From JABCPE02 sp963518955 (lineage in GTDB: Bacteria; Bacteroidota; Bacteroidia; Flavobacteriales; Weeksellaceae): a stretch of DNA of 64,000 nt. The stretch lies in contig CAUQKI010000007.1 in NCBI GenBank assembly GCA_963518955.1, positions 1-64,000 on the forward strand, read 5' to 3'. Below are positions 7,918-16,630 of this stretch, piece by piece. The notes beneath the pieces are model-generated. The model did not search any database. It was not told the origin of the DNA and worked only from the letters and a program-made list of their open reading frames with translations. The position numbers were made by a program, and so were the translations under genes. Each line of letters starts with the position of its first letter. Position 1 is the stretch's first letter.

Positions 7918-8964
7918 ATGAAGAGATGGTACTTTTATCCCTTTTCACTAATCTACGACTTGATAACCACTTGTAGAAATTGGCTTTATGACAAGGGACT
8001 TTTTAAGTCTACTAAGTTTCAGACGCCTATCATCGGAGTGGGAAATTTGTCTGTGGGCGGCTCTGGGAAATCTCCCATGGTGATGTATCTCATGGGACTT
8101 CTTTTGGATGATTACGAGGCAGGTGTGCTTTCTCGTGGGTATGGAAGGAAGACCCAAGGCTACTATATGGTAAATTATGACAGTAATTTTCGTATGGTGG
8201 GAGATGAGGCTATGCAGCTTTTCCAAAGATTTAAAAACCGAATTGCCATAGGAGTCTGCGAAAATAGAGTAGTGGGAGCGGAGCGGCTGATAGAGGAGGC
8301 TGGTTTGCAAGCGTTGGTCTTGGATGACAGCTATCAGCATCGTGCCATTCAGGCTGGGTTTAATATTTTATTGACCGATTATAGTGACCCGTATTTCTCT
8401 GATTATCTGCTTCCTGCGGGAAATCTCCGCGAGTCCAGAGCGGGAGCAGACAGGGCGGATATTATCATGGTTACCAAGTGTCCCAAAGACCTTACCGAAG
8501 AGAAAAAATTCTATTATATATCTAAAATTAAGCCTAAAAAACATCAAAAAGTATTTTTCTCGTCCATTGATTATGATGAAGAAATTACTTCCTCGAAAGT
8601 GAAAATGCCCGTGAAAATGCTTAATCAATACGAGGTTCTACTGATAACAGGCATCGCCAATCCTTCTCAACTGATAAAAGAAGTTTCAAGATACGCGGAT
8701 AAAATCAAGCACTTGAGGTTTAGAGATCATTATTCCTTTAAAAAAGAAGATATAGACAAAATGCTCCAAGAGTATAAAAAACTCGGCGAGAAAAAACTAA
8801 TTCTTACCACGGAAAAAGACTATGTAAGGCTGATGGATTTTGAGGAATTAACCGACAAATTGTTCTACTGGCCTATCAATGTAGAAATAAATAATAAAGA
8901 AGAGTTTAATCAGATAATATTAAATTATGTTAGAGAAAATCAAGGAAACCGCGAGTTTCATTAA
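7918..8964 (+). CDS. lpxK: Tetraacyldisaccharide 4'-kinase LpxK
   Basis: An inner-membrane kinase of lipid A biosynthesis that phosphorylates the 4' position of the tetraacyldisaccharide. The 348-residue protein has an N-terminal hydrophobic segment and the P-loop GNLSVGGSGKSP near residues 42-53, followed by SRGYGRK, as expected for the family. The acidic motif VLDDSYQHR is also conserved. I chose ATG at 7918 because an in-frame TTG nine bases earlier lies inside the promoter -7 box. The 3' end overlaps punA by 38 bp, so the two are co-transcribed although their pathways are unrelated. Confidence 0.93.
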   Translation: MKRWYFYPFSLIYDLITTCRNWLYDKGLFKSTKFQTPIIGVGNLSVGGSGKSPMVMYLMGLLLDDYEAGVLSRGYGRKTQGYYMVNYDSNFRMVGDEAMQLFQRFKNRIAIGVCENRVVGAERLIEEAGLQALVLDDSYQHRAIQAGFNILLTDYSDPYFSDYLLPAGNLRESRAGADRADIIMVTKCPKDLTEEKKFYYISKIKPKKHQKVFFSSIDYDEEITSSKVKMPVKMLNQYEVLLITGIANPSQLIKEVSRYADKIKHLRFRDHYSFKKEDIDKMLQEYKKLGEKKLILTTEKDYVRLMDFEELTDKLFYWPINVEINNKEEFNQIILNYVRENQGNREFH

Positions 8965-9739
8965 AGAAGTTATTAAGGATACACCAGATTTTGCCATCGT
9001 TTTGGGTTCAGGTTTAGGAAAACTAAAAGACGAGGTGGAGCCTATCCATGTTTTTGAGTATAAGGATATTCCTAATTTCCCACAGACTACTGTAGTAGGG
9101 CACGGCGGGAAACTAATCTACGGAATGCTGGAAGGCAAAAAAGTGCTGATGATGAGCGGTAGATTCCACTACTACGAGGGGCACACTATGGACAAGGTGA
9201 CTTTTCCTTTCCGTGTTTTCCATCTTTTGGGGATTAAAAATTTAATTCTTTCTAATGCTTCTGGAGGAGTAAATCCTAACTTCCGAGTGGCAGATATCAT
9301 GATAGTGAAAGACCATATCAACATGATGCCAGAGCATCCGCTTCGTGGGAAGAATATAGATGAATTAGGGCCGAGATTCGTGGATATGTCTGAGCCGTAT
9401 AACAGAAAAATGATAGAAGTAGCGGAGCAGGTAGCGGAGCGAAACAGCATAAAAGTTCACAAAGGAGTATATGTAGCATTACAAGGGCCTACTTTTGAGA
9501 CGCCAGCAGAGTATGGATTGGTTCGTTACATCGGTGGAGATGCTGTAGGAATGAGCACCGTGCCAGAGGTTATCGTGGCAAAACATATGGGAATGAACTG
9601 TTTCTGTATTTCCATCATCACGGATTTGGGTGGGCCAGAGATTGCCTTTGCGGTTTCACACGAAGAGGTGCTGAAAGCCGCTGATACAGCGATGCCGAGC
9701 GTTATCAAAATCGTGAAAGGATTAGTAAAAGAATACTAA
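8927..9739 (+). CDS. punA: Purine-nucleoside phosphorylase
   Basis: A cytoplasmic purine salvage enzyme that splits purine nucleosides with phosphate into base and ribose 1-phosphate. The 270-residue length and the motifs fit trimeric class II PNP (PNPI): the phosphate-site loop GSGLGKL, VVGHGGKL, SGRFHYYEGH, NASGGVN, ALQGPTFETPAEY and MSTVPEVIVAKH. The ATG lies inside the lpxK 3' end. A terminator follows about 45 bp after the stop. Confidence 0.94.
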   Translation: MLEKIKETASFIKEVIKDTPDFAIVLGSGLGKLKDEVEPIHVFEYKDIPNFPQTTVVGHGGKLIYGMLEGKKVLMMSGRFHYYEGHTMDKVTFPFRVFHLLGIKNLILSNASGGVNPNFRVADIMIVKDHINMMPEHPLRGKNIDELGPRFVDMSEPYNRKMIEVAEQVAERNSIKVHKGVYVALQGPTFETPAEYGLVRYIGGDAVGMSTVPEVIVAKHMGMNCFCISIITDLGGPEIAFAVSHEEVLKAADTAMPSVIKIVKGLVKEY

Positions 9740-9785
9740 ATTTAGTTCAAATTTCTTTTAGCTAAAAAATATAATACATAAAAGC

Positions 9786-9816
9786 AAAACCAATGCAATT
9801 AAAGCATTGGTTTTTT
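9786..9816 (+). terminator. Terminator after punA
   Basis: AAAACCAATGC and GCATTGGTTTT form an 11-bp stem with a 7-base loop, followed by a T run. Confidence 0.85.
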
Positions 9817-9990
9817 GTTTGGCTGAAATTTTTATCAAAATCCTAATAAATATCAGTAGTATGGCTTTGGTTTTTATTTTCATTGGTTCGTAAATTTGTA
9901 GTGGAAAAAAGGATAACTAACAAACAGATCTTAATTATTTATTAACCGTTTCCAATGTTTAGACAGAGAAAATATAAAATTCAAAAAATT

Positions 9991-10440
9991 ATGAAAAAAA
10001 GCGATTTATTTAGAGGAATGTTTCCTATCCTTGCGGTAGGAGTGATGGCTTTAGTAGGAACTTCACTTACTTCATGCAGTAGAAGTAATGATGATGAGCA
10101 AGTGGAAGTACCTGTTCCCGCTGAGAAGGCTATTGTAGGAACTTGGAAACTTGTAAAAAATGAGCAGAAAGATACAGATGGAGTATATAAGGAGGCGCTT
10201 CTTCAGGTACTTTATAGAGTTTATGGAGCAGATAAAACATTCAAATATTATATTAATCGAGCTCCAGGAGATCCAGGCAGCAGTCCAGCTCTTGAAGGTT
10301 CTTATGAGCTAAAAGAAGGAAAAATAATTCAAAAGACAAGTTATGGGCAGGAAATTATACTTACACAAAAAATAGAGGGAAATACCTTGGTGCAAATTAA
10401 CCAAACAGATACAACAAGGCTAACTTTCACCAAACAATAA
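9991..10440 (+). CDS. Small lipocalin-like lipoprotein
   Basis: A predicted lipoprotein of about 149 residues. The start at MKKSDLFRG puts a signal peptide ahead of the lipobox LTSC. An upstream ATG in the same frame would add twelve residues before it. After an acidic linker the mature part contains AIVGTWKLVKNEQ, the GTWKL motif that opens many Bacteroidota lipocalin-like (DUF4923/DUF5004-type) domains, followed by beta strands. Such proteins are thought to bind hydrophobic ligands, but the ligand is unknown. The gene stands alone between two terminators. Confidence 0.75.
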   Translation: MKKSDLFRGMFPILAVGVMALVGTSLTSCSRSNDDEQVEVPVPAEKAIVGTWKLVKNEQKDTDGVYKEALLQVLYRVYGADKTFKYYINRAPGDPGSSPALEGSYELKEGKIIQKTSYGQEIILTQKIEGNTLVQINQTDTTRLTFTKQ

Positions 10441-10460
10441 TCTACTAAAACTAAAACACC

Positions 10461-10495
10461 AAACCAGCAGGTATCATAGATATCTGCTGGTTTTT
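10461..10495 (+). terminator. Terminator after the lipocalin-like gene
   Basis: AAACCAGCAG and CTGCTGGTTT form the outer stem, with further pairing inside, followed by T-rich DNA. Confidence 0.85.
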
Positions 10496-10576
10496 GTTTT
10501 TCATCAATTTTTTTGGCAGCAAAACTAAATATTTTCATTAAAAATCACCATTTTTGCAGATATTTTAAAAACAGAT

Positions 10577-12169
10577 ATGTCAGACTTAATTCAAGAAATA
10601 CAGAAAAGAAAAACTTTTGGGATTATTTCCCACCCAGATGCTGGGAAAACCACGCTTACCGAGAAACTCCTTCTCTTCGGAGGGGCTATTCAGGAGGCTG
10701 GAGCCGTGAAGTCTAATAAAATAAAGAAAGGCGCAACTTCCGACTTTATGGAAATAGAGCGCCAGAGAGGGATTTCCGTGGCGACTTCCGTTTTGGCTTT
10801 TAATTATAAAGGTCATAAAATCAACATCCTTGATACTCCTGGGCATAAGGATTTTGCGGAAGATACCTACCGAACACTTACTGCCGTGGATTCTGTAATC
10901 GTGGTGATAGATGTCGCAAAAGGGGTGGAGGAGCAGACCGAAAAACTCGTGCAGGTGTGTCGTATGAGAAACATCCCGATGATAGTTTTCATCAATAAAC
11001 TGGACAGAGAGGGGAAAGATGCCTTTGACCTGCTGGATGAGGTGGAGCAGAAACTTGGACTTTCTGTGGTTCCGCTTTCGCTGCCTATCGGTATGGGAGC
11101 TGATTTTCAGGGGATTTATAACATCTGGGAGAATAATATTCAGCTGTTTTTAGAAGAAAAGAAACAAAAAGTAGGTGAGAGCATTACCTTTAATGATATT
11201 AATGATGCTGCGATAGATGAAGCCGTAGGTGAAAAGGCAGCCAATACTCTCAGAGATGAGCTGGAGCTGGTGGAATCGGTTTATCCTAAATTCAGCAGGG
11301 AAGATTACATGGCAGGAACGCAGCAGCCTGTGTTCTTTGGTTCGGCGCTGAATAATTTTGGGGTGAGAGAACTGCTGGATGCTTTCATTGACATAGCTCC
11401 AAATCCACAGCCAAAACAGGCAGACAGCAGAATCGTGAAGCCAGAGGAACAGAATTTCACAGGTTTTGTGTTTAAAATTCATGCCAATATGGACCCAAAA
11501 CACCGCGACAGGCTTGCCTTTGTGAAAATCGTTTCTGGTGTGTTCAAAAGAAATGAAAACTACCTGCTTGTAAGGGAAAACAAGAAAATGAAATTCTCTT
11601 CTCCAAATGCTTTCTTTGCCGATAAAAAGGAAGTAGTAGATGAGTCTTTCCCTGGGGATATTGTCGGACTGCATGACACGGGGAATTTCCGTATCGGGGA
11701 CACGCTCACGGCTGGGGAAAAGCTGAATTTTAAAGGAATTCCGAGTTTCTCTCCTGAGCATTTCCGTTTCATTAACAATGATGACCCGCTCAAAGCGAAA
11801 CAACTTGCAAAAGGTATAGACCAGCTGATGGACGAGGGTGTAGCACAGCTTTTCACACTGGAGATGAACGGAAGAAAGATTATCGGAACGGTGGGAGCAC
11901 TGCAATACGAAGTTATCCAATACAGACTGGAGCACGAGTATGGCGCTAAATGCACCTACGAGCCGATTTCTATTCATAAGGCGTGCTGGGTAGAGGCTGA
12001 TGAAAAATCCGAAGAGTTCAAGGAATTTGCAAGGCTGAAACAGCGATTTTTAGCGAGAGATAAATATAATCAACTGGTGTTTTTAGCAGATTCTGCATTC
12101 ACTATCACGATAACACAGGAGAAATTCCCAAATGTGAAACTCCATTTCATCAGTGAATTTAATGATTAA
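10577..12169 (+). CDS. prfC: Peptide chain release factor 3
   Basis: A translational GTPase of 530 residues that removes class I release factors from the ribosome after termination. The G motifs are clear: HPDAGKTTLTEKLL (G1), the effector-region segment ERQRGISVATSV (G2), DTPGHKDF (G3) and NKLDRE (G4). The RF3-specific C-terminal domains follow at normal length. RF3 is distinguished from EF-G by the HPDAGKTT loop and by the single-chain length near 530. It is a monocistronic gene between two terminators. Confidence 0.95.
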   Translation: MSDLIQEIQKRKTFGIISHPDAGKTTLTEKLLLFGGAIQEAGAVKSNKIKKGATSDFMEIERQRGISVATSVLAFNYKGHKINILDTPGHKDFAEDTYRTLTAVDSVIVVIDVAKGVEEQTEKLVQVCRMRNIPMIVFINKLDREGKDAFDLLDEVEQKLGLSVVPLSLPIGMGADFQGIYNIWENNIQLFLEEKKQKVGESITFNDINDAAIDEAVGEKAANTLRDELELVESVYPKFSREDYMAGTQQPVFFGSALNNFGVRELLDAFIDIAPNPQPKQADSRIVKPEEQNFTGFVFKIHANMDPKHRDRLAFVKIVSGVFKRNENYLLVRENKKMKFSSPNAFFADKKEVVDESFPGDIVGLHDTGNFRIGDTLTAGEKLNFKGIPSFSPEHFRFINNDDPLKAKQLAKGIDQLMDEGVAQLFTLEMNGRKIIGTVGALQYEVIQYRLEHEYGAKCTYEPISIHKACWVEADEKSEEFKEFARLKQRFLARDKYNQLVFLADSAFTITITQEKFPNVKLHFISEFND

Positions 12170-12181
12170 AAACAATAAAAA

Positions 12182-12212
12182 AACTCCCTTCATATGAGGG
12201 GAGTTCTTTTTT
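12182..12212 (+). terminator. Terminator after prfC
   Basis: AACTCCC pairs with GGGAGTT across a 10-base loop that itself can pair (TTCATATGAG), followed by a T run. Confidence 0.85.
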
Positions 12213-12326
12213 ATCTTTAATTAAATCTAAAATACCTTGCAAAAGTAAATTGTTATCTCACAAATTGATTTTGAAAGCTGACTTTAAAACTAAACAACAT
12301 CAATTATTTTAAAAGTGAGGATAAAC

Positions 12327-12356
12327 AAAAACCCCTTCTCGTGGAGAAGAGGTTTT
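12327..12356 (-). terminator. Terminator for the DUF4139 gene
   Basis: A stem of AAAACC-CTTCTC against GAGAAG-GGTTTT with a GTG loop sits just after the minus-strand stop. On that strand T-rich DNA follows it. The rest of the intergenic region up to prfC shows no gene. Confidence 0.75.
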
Positions 12357-12364
12357 GCAATGCC

Positions 12365-14029
12365 TTACAGACCGCTTACGGTGTAATCTTTCGGGTAGCG
12401 GACTTTGTAGCTTACCCTTAGTTTCTTGGTTTCGGAAGGAGAGAGTTTTACGTTCCATGTGAGGAAACCTTTTTCATCGTCCTTCGCGGCACCGCTTTTG
12501 TCCAGCACTTCTATTTTTACGGCTTCGTTGTTGCTAAGCGGGAAACGGTCTTTGACTTCCATGCTGATTTGTTCTTTCTTGTTATTTTTGATGACTAAAT
12601 CATATGTAACCACCTTTTCGCGGTAAGAAGAGAGGAATTTCTCGCCAGATTTATCTTGGACATCTTCTCTTCTGATGCTGATTTTCGGGTCGTTGCCCAG
12701 CGTGATGTTCATTTCATTGTTAGTTTGGTCTGGGCTGACGCGGGTCTCACCGATATACATGTTCTCAAAGATGACACTCGCAGGCGCAGAAACCAAATGA
12801 TACTTGCTGAAATCCTTTACTTTCGCTAAAAGATAAGCCTCTCTGTTGTAATTAGGCGCAGTGAAGTATTGATAATCAGCAGGGATTTTCTGCTGATAAA
12901 GACTGATGAGATGGTCTTCGTTATTGGACAAGATATCGTAAGGAATGTCTATGTCATAGCTGGTATTTAGCTCATTTGCATTGACATTAAAACCAGCGTA
13001 GCCTACAGCTACACCTTCGACACGACCTTCTAAAGCATTGGATTGAACATCGTACTCTTCTTTATTTACACTTCCCATTCCTCTGATTCTTACGGATGCA
13101 TATTTGTCGGCAATTTTTTCTTCCCTTAGGATTTCTCTTTCTTTCGGGCTTTGTGCATAGATGAACCAAGGGCTTACCGTAGGAGCATAATTGTTTCTGG
13201 AAGAGTTTCCATTGATAAGGGTAAGTTTTACGCCTTTCCAGTCCAGTCCTGTATTTTGTTTTACAGTAGCCTTGAAGGTTACATCCAGCGGAGCAGAGAT
13301 TTTATCAGCCTTTATCTCATAGTAAGGCTTCCAAGAGACATTGTCTGTAAGATAGTTGATATTCAGTTTGATATTTCCAGCCGTAGGAGACATTAGTTTT
13401 AGGACGATTACGCCATCTGCAAACTCTTCTGCTTCCTTCTGTTCTTTGGTTTTTAGGCTGCTTTTCAGTCGGGAAAGTTTTTTGCTGAGGTCATCGCCTT
13501 TTGTTCTGAGGGAAACGAGTTTGTTTTCCAGCTCTATTCTCTTGTTGGTGTAGAACTCGGTCAGTTGCGTGAGCTGTGCAACATTGGAGGAATTGCTTCC
13601 CACCAGCACGGTTTGGTTTTTATCCAAGAGTTCCACGGCTTTCTTGTTGGCATCCAGCTCTATTCGGTTTTTAGAGATGAGGTTTTCCACGATTTTGATG
13701 CTGTCATTCACTTTTTTAATCTGTGGATTGGTGGTATCCATTTTAAAATCTGTGGAATAATCATCGGTAAACTGCGAGGAAAGAATAGAAATGTTCTTGC
13801 TGTTTACACCGATTTGGATAGTTTTTTCGTTAATCTCTTCCGAAATATTGCCGATTACTATTTCGGAAATCCCCGAAGGAACACTGAAACTTACCGTGTT
13901 CTGCAGTTCAGCGGAGTTTCTGTACACTTTCACGGCAGTTACTTTTGCCTTTGTGTAAATGGGTTTTTGTGCGAAAAATAAATTTGCTGAAAGCAAAAAT
14001 AAGAATGCAAATAAAGAATATCTTTTCAT
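12365..14029 (-). CDS. DUF4139 (mucoidy-inhibitor MuiA family) secreted protein with a plug-like insert
   Basis: A secreted protein of 554 residues. A signal peptide ends at FFAQ, then comes a DUF4140-like N-terminal beta domain (residues 25-120), a coiled-coil stretch (about 120-200) and the C-terminal DUF4139 domain with LTDNVSWKPYYEIKAD and LDWKGVKLTLING. The family is named after MuiA, whose function is not settled. In the middle, near residues 310-345, is a segment reading VRIRGMGSVNK and then ALEGRVEGVAV. This resembles the N-terminal motifs of SusC-type TonB plugs and is unusual in a protein without a barrel. The 3' end has its own terminator. Confidence 0.82.
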   Translation of the reverse strand: MKRYSLFAFLFLLSANLFFAQKPIYTKAKVTAVKVYRNSAELQNTVSFSVPSGISEIVIGNISEEINEKTIQIGVNSKNISILSSQFTDDYSTDFKMDTTNPQIKKVNDSIKIVENLISKNRIELDANKKAVELLDKNQTVLVGSNSSNVAQLTQLTEFYTNKRIELENKLVSLRTKGDDLSKKLSRLKSSLKTKEQKEAEEFADGVIVLKLMSPTAGNIKLNINYLTDNVSWKPYYEIKADKISAPLDVTFKATVKQNTGLDWKGVKLTLINGNSSRNNYAPTVSPWFIYAQSPKEREILREEKIADKYASVRIRGMGSVNKEEYDVQSNALEGRVEGVAVGYAGFNVNANELNTSYDIDIPYDILSNNEDHLISLYQQKIPADYQYFTAPNYNREAYLLAKVKDFSKYHLVSAPASVIFENMYIGETRVSPDQTNNEMNITLGNDPKISIRREDVQDKSGEKFLSSYREKVVTYDLVIKNNKKEQISMEVKDRFPLSNNEAVKIEVLDKSGAAKDDEKGFLTWNVKLSPSETKKLRVSYKVRYPKDYTVSGL

Positions 14030-14097
14030 AATTAAAGAAATTTGTTAATGCTAATTTAAGAAAAAAATAATTCACAAAGTCCGTATTCTCAAATAAT

Positions 14098-14130
14098 TTT
14101 GGGAGTTTTGGTTTTTAAAATGTATTTTTG
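14098..14130 (+). promoter_or_regulatory. Promoter for the RsmB-like gene
   Basis: TTTG at 14098-14101 and TATTTTTG at 14123-14130 are spaced 21 bp, close to consensus. An in-frame TTG start candidate falls inside the -7 box, which favours the ATG at 14149. Confidence 0.65.
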
Positions 14131-14148
14131 TCCGAAATTTATACAAAC

Positions 14149-15351
14149 ATGGAATTGATACACCGCAACTTACTGATAGGAATTCATGATGCATTGGAGG
14201 AGACTTTTTTTCAGGATAAAAAATATGCTGATAAAGTTTTAGAGAGATTACTAAAAGCTCATAAAAAATGGGGAAGTGCCGACAGGCAGGTGGTTTCGGA
14301 GATATTCTATGATATAGTTCGCTGGAAAAAACGCTTAGAATACTACATGGGCGAAGGGACAAAACCGTCTAATATCTACAATTTGATTTTGGCTTATCTC
14401 CTTTGGAAGAAGGTGAAATACAAGAAATTTGATGAATTTGATGGAATAAAAACAGGCGGAATTTTGTCTAAATTAGACAAAAAAACATTTCCTACCAAAG
14501 CCATAGAACACTCTGTTCCAGACTGGCTGGCAGGTTTGTTTGAAAAAGAACTGGGAGCAAAATGGGAGAAAGAAATGTCCGCTCTCAATGAGCAGGCGCT
14601 TGTGATTTTGAGGGCAAATTCACTCAAAATTTCAGCAGAAAATCTTGTAGAAATTTTAAAAGAAGAGGGTGTAAATTCCTTTGTATTAAGAGGTTATTCA
14701 GATGCTGTTCAGCTGGAAGAAAAGAAAAATGTATTTCTGACATCGGCCTTTAAGGAAGGTTTTTTCGAGGTGCAGGATGCTTCATCACAAAAAATAGCCG
14801 AACTTTTGGATGTAAAAGAAGGAATGAGAGTGGTGGATGCCTGTGCGGGCGCAGGAGGGAAAACCCTTCATATCGCTGCTTTGATGAAAAATAAAGGGCA
14901 GATAATAGCATTAGACATCTACGAATGGAAACTTGCCGAGCTGAAACGAAGAGCGAAAAGGGCGGGAGCTTTCAACATAGAAACCAGATTTATAGAAGAT
15001 AATAAAGTCATCAAAAGACTTCACAACACGGCAGACAGACTTCTGATAGATGCTCCTTGTTCAGGGCTCGGAGTGCTGAAAAGAAATCCTGACAGCAAGT
15101 GGAAAATAGATGAAGATTTCATCAACAGAATAAAAACCGAGCAGGAAAATATTCTGCAAAACTATTCTAAAATCCTGAAAAAAGGAGGAAAAATGGTCTA
15201 TGCCACATGTTCCATCCTTCCATCTGAAAACGGAGAACAAGTTAGAAAATTCCTTGCCGAAAATACAGAATTTGCCCTCTTAAAGGAGGAAAACATCATG
15301 CCGAGCGATGGCTATGATGGTTTCTACATGGCGCTGATAGAGAGAAAATAA
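14149..15351 (+). CDS. RsmB/NOP-family RNA (cytosine-5) methyltransferase
   Basis: An S-adenosylmethionine-dependent RNA m5C methyltransferase of 400 residues, probably acting on 16S rRNA. The SAM site DACAGAGGKTLHIAAL is clear. The two catalytic cysteine motifs are DAPCSGLGVLKRNPD and YATCSILPSENGEQV. The N-terminal part is helical and NusB-like, as in RsmB (Fmu/Sun). I chose the ATG MELIHRNLL because the earlier TTG overlaps the promoter. It converges on the DUF3999 gene with only a 4-bp gap, so no separate terminator fits between them. Whether it methylates C967 as in E. coli is inference. Confidence 0.88.
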   Translation: MELIHRNLLIGIHDALEETFFQDKKYADKVLERLLKAHKKWGSADRQVVSEIFYDIVRWKKRLEYYMGEGTKPSNIYNLILAYLLWKKVKYKKFDEFDGIKTGGILSKLDKKTFPTKAIEHSVPDWLAGLFEKELGAKWEKEMSALNEQALVILRANSLKISAENLVEILKEEGVNSFVLRGYSDAVQLEEKKNVFLTSAFKEGFFEVQDASSQKIAELLDVKEGMRVVDACAGAGGKTLHIAALMKNKGQIIALDIYEWKLAELKRRAKRAGAFNIETRFIEDNKVIKRLHNTADRLLIDAPCSGLGVLKRNPDSKWKIDEDFINRIKTEQENILQNYSKILKKGGKMVYATCSILPSENGEQVRKFLAENTEFALLKEENIMPSDGYDGFYMALIERK

Positions 15352-15355
15352 ACTC

Positions 15356-16630
15356 CTATTCCTGCTTTGTAGAAAGCATTCTATGGCTGAAAAATCCTAA
15401 AATGCAGATAATAAGAATCATCACCCCCCAAAGCCAGCCTTTGTCCTTGAATAAAGGTTCTTTGGAGGGTTTTTCTTTTTTAGGGAGTTTTTCTTCATCA
15501 GAGAGACTTGCATCAGATTTTGATAGTTTGAAAACCTTGTCTTCTATCAGTTTCAAATCATATTCTGGAAGGGAAGATTTTTTATTTCCATAAAATAGAA
15601 AATAGTTTTCTTCGTTTTTTGGTTTAAAATAGATAAAATATTTAGGCGAAATAGCATTGACAGATTTTACAGTAATAGGCGCATTGTCTTGATTTTCAAT
15701 GATGATTTGGAAGTCCTTTGCCCATATCACATCGTTATTTGAAAATGAAAAATCTAAATCCTTTGCTCCGTAGTAAATGATTTTTCCGTAGTAAAAAGTT
15801 TCATAATTTTTCACCCAACCTTTTTCTGTTTTTACGCTGTCCACCAGATATTTAATCTCTATAGGGCGCGAAAAAGCATCGTTTTTCTCTATATTCAAAA
15901 TCAGTGAATAAATAGGGATTTTGTAAGGTAGAGAAAAAGTGATGACAGAGTTTTTGTCTTTTGTGCTGTTGGTTTGTTTTATATTGTTGATTAGCAGTTT
16001 GTTAAACTCTATTTTCGGTGTGAATTTCTCCTGCATAGAAGCCCTCTGCAAAATAGGAGTTTCTTTACTAGGAATGAAAATTCGGTAAAATTTATAATTC
16101 GTTTTTTCAAAAGCCAGCAGCTGGAAATTGTAATCAGTTTTGCTATTTTGTATGGAAAGTATTCGGTAATTTTCCAAAATAGAAAACCATTGTTTTTGGT
16201 CGTGGCTGCCTTCCAAGGTGATTTTCCAATCAAAATTTTGATTAGAAAAATGCAGGTCAATTTCCTCTATGTCCGCTGTGATGGGACTTTCCAGCGTAAA
16301 ATAGTATCCATCGGCAGTTTTGGTCTGGTTTAGGATTTTAAAACCTATATATTCAGTAGTTTCATTTTCAAGGGAAGCAAATTGTGTTTTGGACAGCAAA
16401 TACGGAACTTCCAGCGAATCTTTTCCCGAAAGCTGATAAATCCTAATGTCAGAAAAATTTTGGTTCAGTTTTTCATACATCAGCAGGGGAATTTCTATCT
16501 TGTTCCACTCGGTGGCTGGATTAGGTTTTATGGCTCTTTTGAATGAAAAATCATTTTTCTGAGCAAATCCCAAAGCAGAAATTCCCAAGAAAATTAGTGA
16601 AAATATGGATTTAATTTTTAGTTTCATCAC
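15356..16630 (-). CDS. DUF3999 family membrane-anchored exported protein
   Basis: A protein of 424 residues with a signal peptide ending GFAQ, a large beta-rich exported domain, and one C-terminal membrane helix (GWLWGVMILIICILGFF) followed by a short basic tail. This is the DUF3999 layout. The function is unknown. The gene overlaps the end of the upstream DUF2339 gene by 20 bp, and the same pairing occurs in many bacteria, so the two products probably work together at the envelope. A Lys/Glu/Pro-rich linker precedes the helix. Two ATG codons open the frame, and I keep the first. Confidence 0.82.
   Translation of the reverse strand: MMKLKIKSIFSLIFLGISALGFAQKNDFSFKRAIKPNPATEWNKIEIPLLMYEKLNQNFSDIRIYQLSGKDSLEVPYLLSKTQFASLENETTEYIGFKILNQTKTADGYYFTLESPITADIEEIDLHFSNQNFDWKITLEGSHDQKQWFSILENYRILSIQNSKTDYNFQLLAFEKTNYKFYRIFIPSKETPILQRASMQEKFTPKIEFNKLLINNIKQTNSTKDKNSVITFSLPYKIPIYSLILNIEKNDAFSRPIEIKYLVDSVKTEKGWVKNYETFYYGKIIYYGAKDLDFSFSNNDVIWAKDFQIIIENQDNAPITVKSVNAISPKYFIYFKPKNEENYFLFYGNKKSSLPEYDLKLIEDKVFKLSKSDASLSDEEKLPKKEKPSKEPLFKDKGWLWGVMILIICILGFFSHRMLSTKQE

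Noticed and set aside
11150..11977. 275-residue minus-strand frame inside prfC
   Set aside because: Antisense of prfC, which has all GTPase motifs. The translation is aromatic-rich and not protein-like.
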